A DNA stretch of 64,000 nucleotides, taken from the NCBI GenBank assembly GCA_004524445.1, contig SDNP01000007.1:33141-97140 (forward strand), written 5' to 3'. Positions 55,081 to 63,975 of the stretch are shown here, piece after piece (position 1 is the first letter of the stretch; each line of letters starts with the position of its first letter). The stretch comes from Candidatus Thorarchaeota archaeon (GTDB taxonomy: Archaea; Asgardarchaeota; Thorarchaeia; Thorarchaeales; Thorarchaeaceae). The position numbers and the translations under genes were made by a program. The notes beneath the pieces are model-generated. The model searched no databases. It was not told where the DNA came from and saw nothing but the letters and a program-made list of their open reading frames with translations.

Positions 55081-55548
55081 CTACTCCACAACGATATTGT
55101 TCTTATGGACGGTTTCACATTTCATGCTGTTAGATATCAGACAGTATTTGGCAGCAAGCTCAAGGGCTCTCTCTGCCTTTGACCTGAGGTCCTCCGAGTC
55201 TACGGTCACTGTCGATTCCAGTACAATTTTGGTGAACTGAAATCCCTTCTCCATTTTCTCTAGAGTTCCCGTCCCTTCACATATGTAGCTCTTATAGTCA
55301 AATCTCATCTTCTTCGTAAAGGTAACGAAAGTTGTCATTAGACAACTTGCCGCAGCCGCCACAAACATATCCTCGGGAGATATGATTCCCTCGGGGCCCT
55401 CAAACTCGGGTGGCGAAGCAACTTCAATTTTGGGCTTTCCCTCTATGGTTAAATCTCCTACTCGGTCGTGCGTCCAATCAACTCTCACGTGGTATCGATG
55501 TGTATCCTCACTCAACGAATTCACCGAAATAGACTCATCTCTTTCCAA
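55081..55548 (-). CDS. OsmC-family protein (1)
   Basis: A 155-residue OsmC/Ohr-fold protein: PEDMFVAAAASCLMTTF with the first conserved Cys, and AAKYCLISNSM with the second. The redox pair suggests peroxide or organic hydroperoxide reduction. It is adjacent to a second OsmC gene (22 nt apart, same strand), most likely from tandem duplication. It is convergent with valS, 5 nt apart. Confidence 0.85.
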   Translation of the reverse strand: MERDESISVNSLSEDTHRYHVRVDWTHDRVGDLTIEGKPKIEVASPPEFEGPEGIISPEDMFVAAAASCLMTTFVTFTKKMRFDYKSYICEGTGTLEKMEKGFQFTKIVLESTVTVDSEDLRSKAERALELAAKYCLISNSMKCETVHKNNIVVE

Positions 55549-55569
55549 GAAAAAGGCTTTCGCTACCTG

Positions 55570-56013
55570 CTATTCCATAACTACTATCTCATGGTCATGA
55601 TAGGTCGGACACTTCATGCTATTCGCTACATAGCAGTACTTCGCACCAAGCTCCAAGGCACGTTCTATCTTTTTTCTAGAGGTTTCCTTGTCTATCACTA
55701 CCCGCGTGTGTGAGTTAATCTCGGTGATCTCAAAACTCCTATCCACCTTCTCCAGATTTCCGATTGATACCACTTCGAAGGATTCGATGTCGATATGCAT
55801 CTTTTCAAGGAAGTATACAAATGAATTCATGAAGCAAACCGCACCCGACGCCACGAAAAGTTCCTCTGGGGTATAGAATTTCTTTTCTGACTCTGGATGG
55901 ATTCCCGTAGGGATTGGGGGGAGACTCTCTACGACTACTTCTCCCGATTTACCGCCAGTCCATGCAACCCTAATTTCATATTTTTTGCCTTCGTTTTCAC
56001 TCATTATTTTCAT
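55570..56013 (-). CDS. OsmC-family protein (2)
   Basis: A 147-residue paralogue of the adjacent OsmC gene: VRVAWTGG-type start, PEELFVASGAVCFMNSFVYF with the first Cys, and ALGAKYCYVANSMKC with the second. It has the same expected peroxidase-like chemistry. The methyltransferase gene lies 24 nt upstream on the same strand. Confidence 0.85.
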   Translation of the reverse strand: MKIMSENEGKKYEIRVAWTGGKSGEVVVESLPPIPTGIHPESEKKFYTPEELFVASGAVCFMNSFVYFLEKMHIDIESFEVVSIGNLEKVDRSFEITEINSHTRVVIDKETSRKKIERALELGAKYCYVANSMKCPTYHDHEIVVME

Positions 56014-56037
56014 CCCATAAAGTATCGTTTGAATAGG

Positions 56038-56829
56038 TCAAAGCCCTTCCGGAACTAACTCTGTCTTTGCGGCTTTTACTACAAGGAAGAACGGAATTCG
56101 TCGTTCTCGGTCAAAGTATTCGCTCTCAGTAATAGGCAAGGGTTCACGTAACTCCTCGACAACAAATCCAGCCTGTTTCAAAGCAGAAAAGTATGTTGAA
56201 AATGTTCTATGATAGAATACTATCGGCTCAGGAAATCTCTCTCCATCCCTTGTTTTCCAATATCGACTGTATTCTGTTTCTTTAAAGTACTCATCGATTT
56301 TGAAATAGCGTCCTCTGCGTCTATTTGTATCAGGATCTTTCTTGTCAAGCTCCCATTCACCTGGGCCGTAGAAATCAAATGCTGGATGCACCAGTGAAAT
56401 CACAAGTTCTCCTCTAGGCTTGAGCGCCCTGTTGAATTCGTTCAATGCATCTTCAAGACAGGGGACATTCAAGAGTACCAAGTTGCAAAGAACCTTATCA
56501 TAGAATGCATTCATGATTGTCTTCATTGAGCAGACGTCATCAGTTCTATAACTGATACTCAGACTCTCATCCGTCTTCTCTTTGCTAAGTTCAATCAAGC
56601 GAGAAGACACATCGATTCCAGTGACATGCGCCCCCTTGCGAGCATAATGTCTAGAAAGATAACCTTCTCCACATCCGGCATCGAGGACATTTAGTCCTTC
56701 AACATCACCCATCAGCTCCTCTACACATGGATTTAGAATCTCTTGATGGTGCGGAGTGCCTTTTCCACCGATGAGTTCAGAATAAGCTAAAGCATTCTCT
56801 TCCCATTGGGAAACAATATCATCTTTCAT
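56038..56829 (-). CDS. SAM-dependent class I methyltransferase
   Basis: A 263-residue Rossmann methyltransferase of the UbiE/Methyltransf_11 type. SAM motif I is NVLDAGCGEGYLSRHYA, acidic end of strand 2 GIDVSSRLIELS, and motif IV DKVLCNLVLLNV. The substrate cannot be read. It is probably part of the run of minus-strand genes with OsmC and DUF302. Confidence 0.88.
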   Translation of the reverse strand: MKDDIVSQWEENALAYSELIGGKGTPHHQEILNPCVEELMGDVEGLNVLDAGCGEGYLSRHYARKGAHVTGIDVSSRLIELSKEKTDESLSISYRTDDVCSMKTIMNAFYDKVLCNLVLLNVPCLEDALNEFNRALKPRGELVISLVHPAFDFYGPGEWELDKKDPDTNRRRGRYFKIDEYFKETEYSRYWKTRDGERFPEPIVFYHRTFSTYFSALKQAGFVVEELREPLPITESEYFDRERRIPFFLVVKAAKTELVPEGL

Positions 56830-56837
56830 TATGATGC

Positions 56838-57233
56838 TTAGATACGACTCCAGACCGCTCCCATACGCTTCCCGGTTTCATAGATGACAGAAGTCATTGC
56901 CTCTGCTGAAGCCAGGCCCGCCTCAACAGCCAGTTTCATGATGGGAGTATGAGCAACATAGATGCCATCTTCCTCCTGATAAACCACGAAACTGCAAGGA
57001 AAGAGCGTTCCCACATCTTTAGAAGCATCCAATCCCATCTTAGCCAGTTCCGGCTTGCATCCCAGTATGAAGGCATATTTTGGATAGTCTTCGATACCCA
57101 AGTTCTCTTTGAAAACATTGGATAAATCTTTCTTTAAAAGAACAGGAAATTTTTCCGCTGCTAGGGCATTCTCCACTTTCTTTATTGCCTCTTCAAATGA
57201 ACATGATACCTTTTTACGCAATACTTCTACCAT
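56838..57233 (-). CDS. DUF302-domain protein
   Basis: A 131-residue protein matching DUF302: SFEEAIKKVENALAAEKFPVL, an NLGIEDYPKYAFILGCKPELA central part and PCSFVVYQEEDG. The family is small, of unknown function, and may bind a ligand as a dimer. It is 8 nt upstream of the methyltransferase gene. Confidence 0.82.
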   Translation of the reverse strand: MVEVLRKKVSCSFEEAIKKVENALAAEKFPVLLKKDLSNVFKENLGIEDYPKYAFILGCKPELAKMGLDASKDVGTLFPCSFVVYQEEDGIYVAHTPIMKLAVEAGLASAEAMTSVIYETGKRMGAVWSRI

Positions 57234-57296
57234 AACGATTCAATATGCATAGTGCCTATAAAAAGAATACATTTTGTGAATTGACGGAGTAAGAGA

Positions 57297-57405
57297 TGGT
57301 GGACCGGGCGAGATTTGAATTCGCGCCAAGCGTCTCTTAGAGACACAAGGTCTCGCGACCTTCTCGATGCGAACGAGACGATCTACCGGACTAATCTACC
57401 GGCCC
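57297..57405 (-). tRNA. tRNA-Ala(CGC) with a 32-nt intron in the T-arm and encoded CCA
   Basis: On the minus strand, acceptor GGGCCGG/CCGGTCC with the G3-T70 wobble (the alanine identity pair), discriminator A and CCA (57297-57299) are clear. Anticodon stem TCTCG/CGAGA encloses loop TTCGCAT, giving anticodon CGC with no intron at 37/38. The T-stem GCGAG pairs perfectly with CTCGC only after removing 32 nt lying between GCGAG and TTCAAAT. Without removal the T-stem has an A-C mismatch. The mature length is 74 nt without CCA. Confidence 0.88.
57320..57351 (-). other. tRNA-Ala non-canonical T-arm intron
   Basis: A 32-nt insertion at about position 53/54. The central helix CGCG/CGCG is perfect, bulges are AG^A and AA^T, and the inner helix includes GTGTCTC/GAGACGC. 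This matches the BHB layout of the other mini-introns in the window. Confidence 0.78.
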
Positions 57406-57467
57406 ATTCTCTTTTCCGATAGCGTGGGTTCCCCTCTTAAAATTTTGTCCTAGTGAACAACAAGAGT

Positions 57468-57767
57468 TCATACTTCAATACCAAAGGCTTGAGAGAATCT
57501 CTCTATTTTCACGAATTCACTGAGAAACTCTCGTCCCTTTCCAGTCAATTTGTAGATGCGACTATTCTCGTCTTCCTGTGTTTCGTTGACTAGTCCCTTC
57601 TCTACTAGCTCCTCCAGATATTGCGTTAACCTATCATGTGAGAGATTGGCCGCATAGAGGATCTTTGTGGGGCCTGCTCCTAGCTCACCCTCCTTTTTGA
57701 TAGCGCGCATCATGTCTGCAAGGATGCGTACCTTTGAGCGATAAGAGCGCTTGTTACTCATCTCCAC
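57468..57767 (-). CDS. Winged-helix protein (ArnR1-like)
   Basis: A 99-residue wHTH: KVRILADMMRAIKKEGELGAGPTKILYAANLSHDRLTQYLEELVEKGLV, then a wing and KLTGKGREFLSEF. This matches the archaeal ArnR1-like/DUF4364-type regulators. The start overlaps the upstream membrane-protein gene by 14 nt, so the membrane protein and this regulator are coupled. Confidence 0.82.
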   Translation of the reverse strand: MEMSNKRSYRSKVRILADMMRAIKKEGELGAGPTKILYAANLSHDRLTQYLEELVEKGLVNETQEDENSRIYKLTGKGREFLSEFVKIERFSQAFGIEV

Positions 57768-58395
57768 TTGCCTTCCGTAGCAATATTAGGAATGATGAGA
57801 AACCTAGAAACTGGGCTACTTGGCTCAGTGCATATCCTCGAAGGTCGGTCAGACTGAAGATACCAAGGATATGGCTCACCAGAAGCAGTACAAAACCAAT
57901 CAAGACATACAACGCGTATCTCGTTTTCACAGCTAAGTAGTTCATCAAATTCTGAAGAACTATAATCACTAGAACTATTATAGCAAGCATCTCAAGCGTC
58001 GGTGAAACTAGGATTGGTATTGCTAAAGCCAATGCCAACGGTGCCTGCTCGGGCACATCTTCCTTTCTGCTGTGTCGTGTTGCTACTGCAAATACCAGAT
58101 ATGCCATGACTCTCATGACGCCATATGCGACAATAACTACGCCCATCAGTGTTTGAGCGGAAGGGCTAGAGGGCCCTCCTTGAGCTGCTAGAACAAAAAA
58201 ATAGAGCGTACCCAAAACCCTGCCAAACATGCCTGCAGATAGGACCAGAAAGCCTGTGGAAAGGTCTGATAGCCGCTTTTGACCTGTGAGTCTGAATGCT
58301 TTGTTTGCATAATGAGACACCATCAATGCGATTACGCCACTAATAGTTTCTAGTATCAAATCCACCCTGATCCAGGATAACAGCACATTTTGCAT
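57754..58395 (-). CDS. Membrane protein coupled to the winged-helix regulator
   Basis: A protein of about 213 residues with six membrane helices. The open frame runs to 58506, but the extension reads as non-coding, so Met 58395 (start of MQNVLLSWIRVDLILE) is preferred. It resembles 7TM-like sensor or transport modules without recognised motifs. The overlap with the wHTH gene suggests it may control or be controlled by that regulator. Confidence 0.6.
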   Translation of the reverse strand: MQNVLLSWIRVDLILETISGVIALMVSHYANKAFRLTGQKRLSDLSTGFLVLSAGMFGRVLGTLYFFVLAAQGGPSSPSAQTLMGVVIVAYGVMRVMAYLVFAVATRHSRKEDVPEQAPLALALAIPILVSPTLEMLAIIVLVIIVLQNLMNYLAVKTRYALYVLIGFVLLLVSHILGIFSLTDLRGYALSQVAQFLGFSSFLILLRKASGDE

Positions 58396-58567
58396 TGCCT
58401 TGCACTTCTGTAGGTTCCTCAATTTAATTGATATGATGAATGGATGAATCATCCCCTTTTGTCTGATGTGGTGATATATTATCATCGAACTAGGGAAAAT
58501 GCGCAAATAGAAGCAGACTCGAGAATAGACTTACTATATGAATCATCTAGTGCATTCGTTCATTTTG

Positions 58568-58705
58568 TCTATATATCAAACCTACGTAACAATTCATAGA
58601 GGATCCGTCGGATTATAGAGCATTCTAGAAATGACGGGTCATTATGATGGAAAACAACTACTGCTGCAAAACGGCGGGTAAACCCCGCCATTCCATCATT
58701 TTTTC
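58568..58705 (+). ncRNA. Candidate small structured RNA with its own promoter and terminator
   Basis: A TATA box CTATATATC (58568-58576) predicts a start near 58600. The following 100 nt have no ORF but fold: outer stem ATGATGGAA (58644-58652) with TTCCATCAT (58691-58699), inner stem GGCGGG (58673-58678) with CCCGCC (58684-58689), then a TTTTTTC tract. Palindromes ATCCG-T-CGGAT and ATGAC-GG-GTCAT lie upstream. It could instead be the leader of the zinc-ribbon gene. No known RNA family is recognised. Confidence 0.4.
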
Positions 58706-58768
58706 TCTGTCACCACGAGAGAGAGGCTAATAAGAGAAGATCCTGATATCTCTCCTGAGTGCAGGAAA

Positions 58769-59056
58769 ATGGAAAACAAATGCTCATTATGTGGCTCTCC
58801 TATTCGGCAGGATGAGGCCAGAAAAATCAGAAGAGAAACAGGTGGAGGTCTCATATGTAGAAAATGCATGGCTGAGAAGGGCATTCCTAAGAAGTCCTCC
58901 CCTCTTCTGTGTGAGAGATGTGAATCCCCGCTCACCAAGGAGCGGATTCGAATTATCAACCGGGCAAGAGAGATGGGCGAATCCCCGCCAAGAATCTGTG
59001 AGGAATGCGCCTCGAAAATTGATCCCAAGTTGCCGGGCAGACGGCTTCATGACTGA
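58769..59056 (+). CDS. Small zinc-ribbon protein
   Basis: A 95-residue protein with four CxxC pairs arranged as two zinc sites: CSLCGSP..CRKCMAEKG and CERCESP..CEECASK. The linker and tail are basic. Two duplicated treble-clef or ribbon modules are likely, perhaps for RNA or DNA binding. Function unknown. It is convergent with the M1 peptidase. Confidence 0.72.
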   Translation: MENKCSLCGSPIRQDEARKIRRETGGGLICRKCMAEKGIPKKSSPLLCERCESPLTKERIRIINRAREMGESPPRICEECASKIDPKLPGRRLHD

Positions 59057-59094
59057 TGCTGCTAGTGAAATTCTCAACTCACCCAGTCATCTGG

Positions 59095-61704
59095 TCAGTC
59101 TTCTCTGTCCTTCATTTGCGCCTCGATTTTTGACATTCTGTCCTTCAGTTCCCGGTTCTCTCTCTCAAGTTTCTCCACACTTTTTTTGAGAGAGTCTACT
59201 TCGTCCTTACCCTGCTTCTTCTTGAGCTCTCGAATAGAAACTCTGGCAGCACGTACCAAAGAGGACTCAACCTCTGTTTCAGCAATTCTTGTTAGTGTCG
59301 AAATGAGAGATGAATCACCGTAGGTCTTAGTAGCCAATATGGCGGCGCCTCTCACTCGGTATGACTTATCATACAGAAGTTTCTCCAGTATCTCCTTAAT
59401 GTCCGAGTGTTTCTTCTTGTATTTCTTTCCTAGCTTTACCAACAATTCCGGAATAATCCTTCTCAGGTAGTCATCTGTACCCTTCTCTAGGTATTTTTTG
59501 ACAATATCAATTGCCTTTTCCTTGTCAGTTTCTCCAAGTCCTTTTAGATATCCTTGTTTTATGATATTATGCCAGCTCTCTGGAGCGTTTTTCAACCCTC
59601 TTTTGAGGAACTCCAATGCTTGTTCATGTTTTGTCTTTCCGATCGATGCAGCTGCAGAAGACACCACAAAGTAGGACTCGTTATCCTCTGATAGCTTCTT
59701 GAGCGTTTCAAACGCTCTTTCATCTTGGAAGAATTCACCCAGCGCTCTGGCAACCGCAGTTCGTGCTCTTGAGTCTGGCAAGTCTGCGCCTTTCAGAAGA
59801 TGGTCAAGTGCGCTGTCAGTCTTGACCTCTCCAAGGGCTTTTGCTACCTCAGCTTGAAGTCCCCAAAACTCGTTTCTTAGCAGGATTTCTCCCAAAGCTT
59901 CGAGACTCTCTTGACTCCCCTTCTTACCCAATGCATGAACCGCCTTTATGCGCTGCATAAGATTCCCCCCTCTTCGGAGCTGTTCTATCCACATTGACTC
60001 TGGCTTCTCGATATCCCAATCCATCAATACGGCATAATCGGGGTCAACAACAATCTGCTCAGGTGGGTTCTTGACCGGATAATAGAAACTATGAATCCGC
60101 TCAGTGACCTCCATAGTGTACCTGGTTCTAGAACCGTCTTCTGCAACAAACTCCACCGTAAGTGGAAAACGGAACGCCTCTGGCGTCATGTCATCATCAT
60201 GGTCGTGTGTCTGTTCTATCTTGACCAGTGCGTGTCCAAGTTTCTGGTCATGTGAGCATTTTATTTTGCATTCTGGATAACCTGCCTTGTACAACCATTG
60301 CTCAAAGAACCACCCATAGTCCTCACCAGTCATTTCGGTAAACAGGCTCTCCAAATCATGTGTGTAAACAGATTGGTATGCATATCTTGTCAGCCACTCT
60401 CCAAGAATCTCCCACCACCTCTCTTCACCCACCAGATGCTTCAGCATATAGTATCTCCAAGCCGCTCCGGGGTACAGATGCCGATCAAAGACATCAGATC
60501 CCCGTTCCCACTCGTTCTTTACGATTGGTCTCCGATACTTCTTCTTGTCTTCTTCGAAGTATGCCTTCTGTTTTCCATACTGGTCGTATAGATACTCATC
60601 CATGCCCTTGTCATGCAGCTTCCACTCATTTTGCATCTGAGTGCCCCACCCCTCATTGAGCCAACCATGACTCCATGTTCTACAGGTCACCAAGTCTCCA
60701 CCCCATTGGTGGGCAAGCTCATGAGCCACAAGGGCATCAGACTGGTAGTCTTTGTGGGTCTTCTCATCATGAAGTGTTCCATCAGTCTGAGTTGTAGCAC
60801 TGACATTCTCCATTCCTCCTATCGTGAAATTCGCTGCAGTGACTTGCGCATATTTCGCCCAGGGAAATTTCACTCCGAGCTTCTCTTCGAAGAATCTAAT
60901 CATCTCTGGCGTCTTTCCGAAGGAACGATACACCGTCTCCTTGTCCCACTTCTCATGAGCGTAGTAACTGACCTCAAGCCCATCGTGTTCTTCTTTATAC
61001 TCTACATACTTGGATGCTGCCATTGTCAGTAGATAGGCTGGTATTGGCAAATCCTGGAGCCAATGAAACGTTTCCGTTCCATCATCATTCTTACGATGCT
61101 CCTTGAGTCTCCCATTGCTCATTGCGAAGTAGCCATCAGGTACGGTGAGTATAACCTGAACAGGGAACTTGTGGCTCGGATTGTCATAAACGGGGACTAC
61201 ATATCGTGCATAATCATCCTGCATCTGTGTCCAAAAACTCGACTCGATATCGGGGAATTCTGGGCATGGGTTTGTGAAGTACAACCCTCCCTGTGGGTTA
61301 TCTAGGGTGTACGTGAACGTCAGTTCTTCCTTCTGGTCCCTCTTTAGGGGCTTTGAGAGATATACAACCAAACGGTTGTCTGGTTCATAGGTGTCGAATC
61401 CAAGTTCATTACCGTTGGAGTCGCTTATCCCGCTGATATCCATACCGGCTGCATGGAAGGTCATTCGATTCGTTTCTGGTACTATGCAACTGACCTCCAT
61501 CTTTGAGATGGCATCAACACGTTCGTGCTCTATATCCACCATCCAGTCAATGGTTAACATCTTGATGTCATACTGTCTTGCTGGTGCCCACTGGGGCTTG
61601 GCAGTAGGAAACGTGAAGCTCTCACGGTCTGCCATCAGATGATATTCGGCTTGAGCCATATCTCCGCGCATCAGGCTCTCAAGATAATCATGAAAATCGG
61701 GCAT
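59095..61704 (-). CDS. M1-family aminopeptidase with C-terminal HEAT-like repeats and coiled coil
   Basis: An 869-residue cytosolic metallopeptidase. Residues 1-200 are the beta-saddle. The exopeptidase motif GGMENVSA and the zinc site HELAHQWGGD with downstream NEGWGTQ are near residues 297-352. Residues 600-830 are helical HEAT-like repeats (VHALGKKGSQESLEALGEIL; AVARALGEFFQDERAFETL). The end (residues 835-869) is a coiled coil with heptads. The repeats replace the usual M1 C-terminal domain, and could cap the site or mediate assembly. Confidence 0.92.
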   Translation of the reverse strand: MPDFHDYLESLMRGDMAQAEYHLMADRESFTFPTAKPQWAPARQYDIKMLTIDWMVDIEHERVDAISKMEVSCIVPETNRMTFHAAGMDISGISDSNGNELGFDTYEPDNRLVVYLSKPLKRDQKEELTFTYTLDNPQGGLYFTNPCPEFPDIESSFWTQMQDDYARYVVPVYDNPSHKFPVQVILTVPDGYFAMSNGRLKEHRKNDDGTETFHWLQDLPIPAYLLTMAASKYVEYKEEHDGLEVSYYAHEKWDKETVYRSFGKTPEMIRFFEEKLGVKFPWAKYAQVTAANFTIGGMENVSATTQTDGTLHDEKTHKDYQSDALVAHELAHQWGGDLVTCRTWSHGWLNEGWGTQMQNEWKLHDKGMDEYLYDQYGKQKAYFEEDKKKYRRPIVKNEWERGSDVFDRHLYPGAAWRYYMLKHLVGEERWWEILGEWLTRYAYQSVYTHDLESLFTEMTGEDYGWFFEQWLYKAGYPECKIKCSHDQKLGHALVKIEQTHDHDDDMTPEAFRFPLTVEFVAEDGSRTRYTMEVTERIHSFYYPVKNPPEQIVVDPDYAVLMDWDIEKPESMWIEQLRRGGNLMQRIKAVHALGKKGSQESLEALGEILLRNEFWGLQAEVAKALGEVKTDSALDHLLKGADLPDSRARTAVARALGEFFQDERAFETLKKLSEDNESYFVVSSAAASIGKTKHEQALEFLKRGLKNAPESWHNIIKQGYLKGLGETDKEKAIDIVKKYLEKGTDDYLRRIIPELLVKLGKKYKKKHSDIKEILEKLLYDKSYRVRGAAILATKTYGDSSLISTLTRIAETEVESSLVRAARVSIRELKKKQGKDEVDSLKKSVEKLERENRELKDRMSKIEAQMKDRED

Positions 61705-61932
61705 GTCTATTTCCTCCGGAGCATCTGGAAATATGCTCCATGGTCATGTATGGTGTTCCTGCAACAGGTGCGTATTAAGCTCGTGGTTTGCGCTGAAAAT
61801 CTACCCCTTCCCACACAAAGACATGTCCTGAGAATCCGTATCCATGGACAGTGATGTCTCATGGGACTATTCTGAAACGCTTTGTCGCAGGACTTATTAC
61901 CTCAAAACGTAGAGGTATAGTGTTGCTCCTTG

Positions 61933-61947
61933 GAAAGGTTTTTATTC
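61933..61947 (+). promoter_or_regulatory. Putative rRNA operon promoter
   Basis: GAAAGGTTTTTATTC fits a BRE plus TATA box and shares the GTTTTTAT core with the tRNA-Ile promoter. Transcription from about 61970 would give a leader of roughly 290 nt that includes the processing-stem arm. Confidence 0.5.
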
Positions 61948-62149
61948 TTACTCCACGGGGCAAGATTGCTTCGCGTCCAACGGTGTCATGTCGGATGCTA
62001 TTGGCAATTGCCAAGCGATGATGACAAATGATTTCCAGACGCGAGTACAAAATGCGGACGTGAGATAGACTGGCGCACGAGTGCCAGAATCCCCTCAGGT
62101 CTAAGATATGCTCAACAGTGTGCAGGTAGTATTGGGTAAGACATCCCGT

Positions 62150-62173
62150 CTAACCTCGTCATGCCTGTACTTC
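62150..62173 (+). other. 16S rRNA processing stem, left arm
   Basis: This 24-nt segment is complementary (one bulged T, some G-T pairs) to 63953-63975 beyond the 16S 3' end. It would form the long helix that brackets 16S rRNA in the precursor and is cut by the BHB endonuclease in archaea. Confidence 0.7.
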
Positions 62174-63139
62174 ATCAAGTTTAATGTGTGCTTTAGTAAT
62201 GTGTACAATTTGCCGACTCTAGCATCGGCAGCAGACCCTTGCCGGTTGTGTACATGGTAAGATCAACTCTAGTTGATCCTGCTAGAGGACACTGCTATCG
62301 GCTTGGGGTTAAGACATGCAAGTGTAACGAACTCACATCCGAGTTCGTCGCAAACGGCTCAGTAGTGTCGTTAACCTACCCTGTAGAGGCGGAAAACGCC
62401 GGGAAACTGGCGGTAATTCGCCATAGGAGCATTGTTCTGGAAATGATATTGCTCTCAAATGGGTGCTCTAGGTATGTAGAGCTCACCGCTGCAGGACGGG
62501 ACGGCAATGGATCATACTTGTAAGTGGGGTAATTGCCCACTTAGGTTATGACCCGCGCGGGCGATGTAAGTCGTGGCCCGGAGAAGGGAACTGAGACAAG
62601 GTCCCTAGCCCCACGGGGCGCAGCAGTTACGAAACCTCACCAATGCGCGAAAGCGTGAGTGGGCCAAGCCGAGTGACGGGAGATAATTCCGTCTGTGGCG
62701 GTACCGTAGTATGGTCCGCTAGAAAGGAGAGGGCAAGGCTGGTGCCAGCCGCCGCGGTAAAACCAGCTCTTCGAGTGGTGTCCATGATTATTGAGCTTAA
62801 AGCGTTCGTAGCCGGTTTAGTAGGTCCCTGCTTAAATCCGGCCGCCTAACGGTCGGCCTGGTAGGGATACCGCTTTACTTGGGGATGGGAGACGGTGACG
62901 GTATTCCAGAGGTAGGGGTGAAATCCTATGATCTCTGGAGGACCACCAGTGGCGTAGGCGGTCGCCGAGAACATGCCCGACGGTGAGGGACGAAACCCAG
63001 GGGAGCGAATCGGATTAGATACCCGAGTAGTCCTGGGCGTAAACCATGCCCGCTAAGTGTTGCATTGGCCACGAGCCATTGCGGTGCTGTAGCAAAAGCG
63101 ATAAGCGGGCCGCTTGGGAAGTACGGTCGCAAGACTGAA

Positions 63140-63208
<69 letters not shown>

Positions 63209-63613
63209 GCTTGCGGTTTAATTGGACTCAACGCCGGAAATCTTACCTGCCCAGACAGCCGAATGAGAGCCAGGTTGATGACCTTGCTCGACGAGCTGAG
63301 AGCTGGTGCATGGCCATCGTAAATTCGTGCCGTGAGGTATCAGCTTAAGTGCTGCAACGAATGAGATCCCTGCCACCTAATTGCCAGCCGGGGGCTTCGG
63401 CCCTGCCGGGGCACATTAGGGGGACCGCCATCGAGAAGATGGAGGAAGGTGGGGGCCACGGTAGGTCAGTATGCCGCGATATGGGCAGGGCCACACGCGT
63501 GCTACAATGGCCGGGACAATGTGTTACAACGCCGAGAGGCGAAGTCAATCACTAAACCCGGTCGTAGTCGGAATCGGGGGTTGGAACTCACCCCCGTGAA
63601 CCTGGAATCCCTA

Positions 63614-63643
63614 TCATCTGTAGACTCCCTATAGATGGGGAAA
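63614..63643 (+). other. 16S mini-intron B (E. coli 1346/1347)
   Basis: 30 nt with hairpin CATCTGTAG/CTATAGATG and loop ACTCC. Central helix TCCC/GGGA, bulges TA^T and AA^G: a perfect BHB. Removal restores GGAATCCCTAGTA. Confidence 0.85.
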
Positions 63644-63683
63644 GTATCCGCGTGTCACTAACGCGCGGAGAATACGTCCCTGC

Positions 63684-63713
63684 CGGCGCCGAGATTACCT
63701 CTGTGCCGGGGAA
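63684..63713 (+). other. 16S mini-intron C (near E. coli 1386/1387)
   Basis: 30 nt with inner helix GGCGCCGAG/CTCTGTGCC (one C-T mismatch) and loop ATTAC. Central helix CCCT/GGGG with one wobble, bulges GC^C and AA^T. Removal gives GTCCCTGCTTCTTGCAC. Confidence 0.8.
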
Positions 63714-63816
63714 TTCTTGCACACACCGCCCGTCGCTCCATGCGAGCGGGTTTGGGGTGAGGCTGTGTCCATTGGGCGCAGACGAATCTTGGGCTCGCAA
63801 GTAGGGAGAAGTCGTA

Positions 63817-63846
63817 ACTGAGTTACGCTTCGTGACTTGGCGATCA
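63817..63846 (+). other. 16S mini-intron D (E. coli 1499/1500)
   Basis: 30 nt with inner helix CTGAGTTACG/CGTGACTTGG and loop CTT (or nine pairs with a 5-nt loop). Central helix GTCG/CGAT, bulges TA^A and CA^A. Removal restores GTCGTAACAAGG. Confidence 0.85.
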
Positions 63847-63879
63847 ACAAGGTATCCGTAGCGGAAGCTGCGGATGGAA

Positions 63880-63909
63880 GAAGGTGAGAGTCATTCTCGT
63901 CTTCCATTA
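63880..63909 (+). other. 16S mini-intron E (between helix 45 and anti-SD)
   Basis: 30 nt with inner helix AAGGTGAGA/TCTCGTCTT and loop GTCAT. Central helix ATGG/CCAT, bulges AA^G and TA^T. Removal gives GGATGGAATTCACCTCCT, two nt longer than the usual GGNTGGATCACCTCCT. Confidence 0.75.
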
Positions 63910-63952
63910 TTCACCTCCTAAGACTTTTTGTCTCTAAGAGGCAAAAGCAGTA

Positions 63953-63975
63953 GAAGTGCGGGTATGACGGGTTAG
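63953..63975 (+). other. 16S rRNA processing stem, right arm
   Basis: Pairs with 62150-62173. It lies 33 nt after the anti-Shine-Dalgarno, at the start of the 16S-23S spacer. Confidence 0.7.

Larger units (their letters stand above)
61705..62264. other. Region upstream of 16S rRNA (560 nt)
   Basis: No protein gene is supported. It contains the rRNA promoter (61933-61947) and the left arm of the 16S processing stem (62150-62173). The 61950-62145 part is precursor leader without a recognised gene. Confidence 0.55.

Noticed and set aside
62005..62045. C/D box RNA (GATGATGA box) in the 16S leader
   Set aside because: A C-box-like sequence is present, but no matching D box or C'/D' pair could be found.
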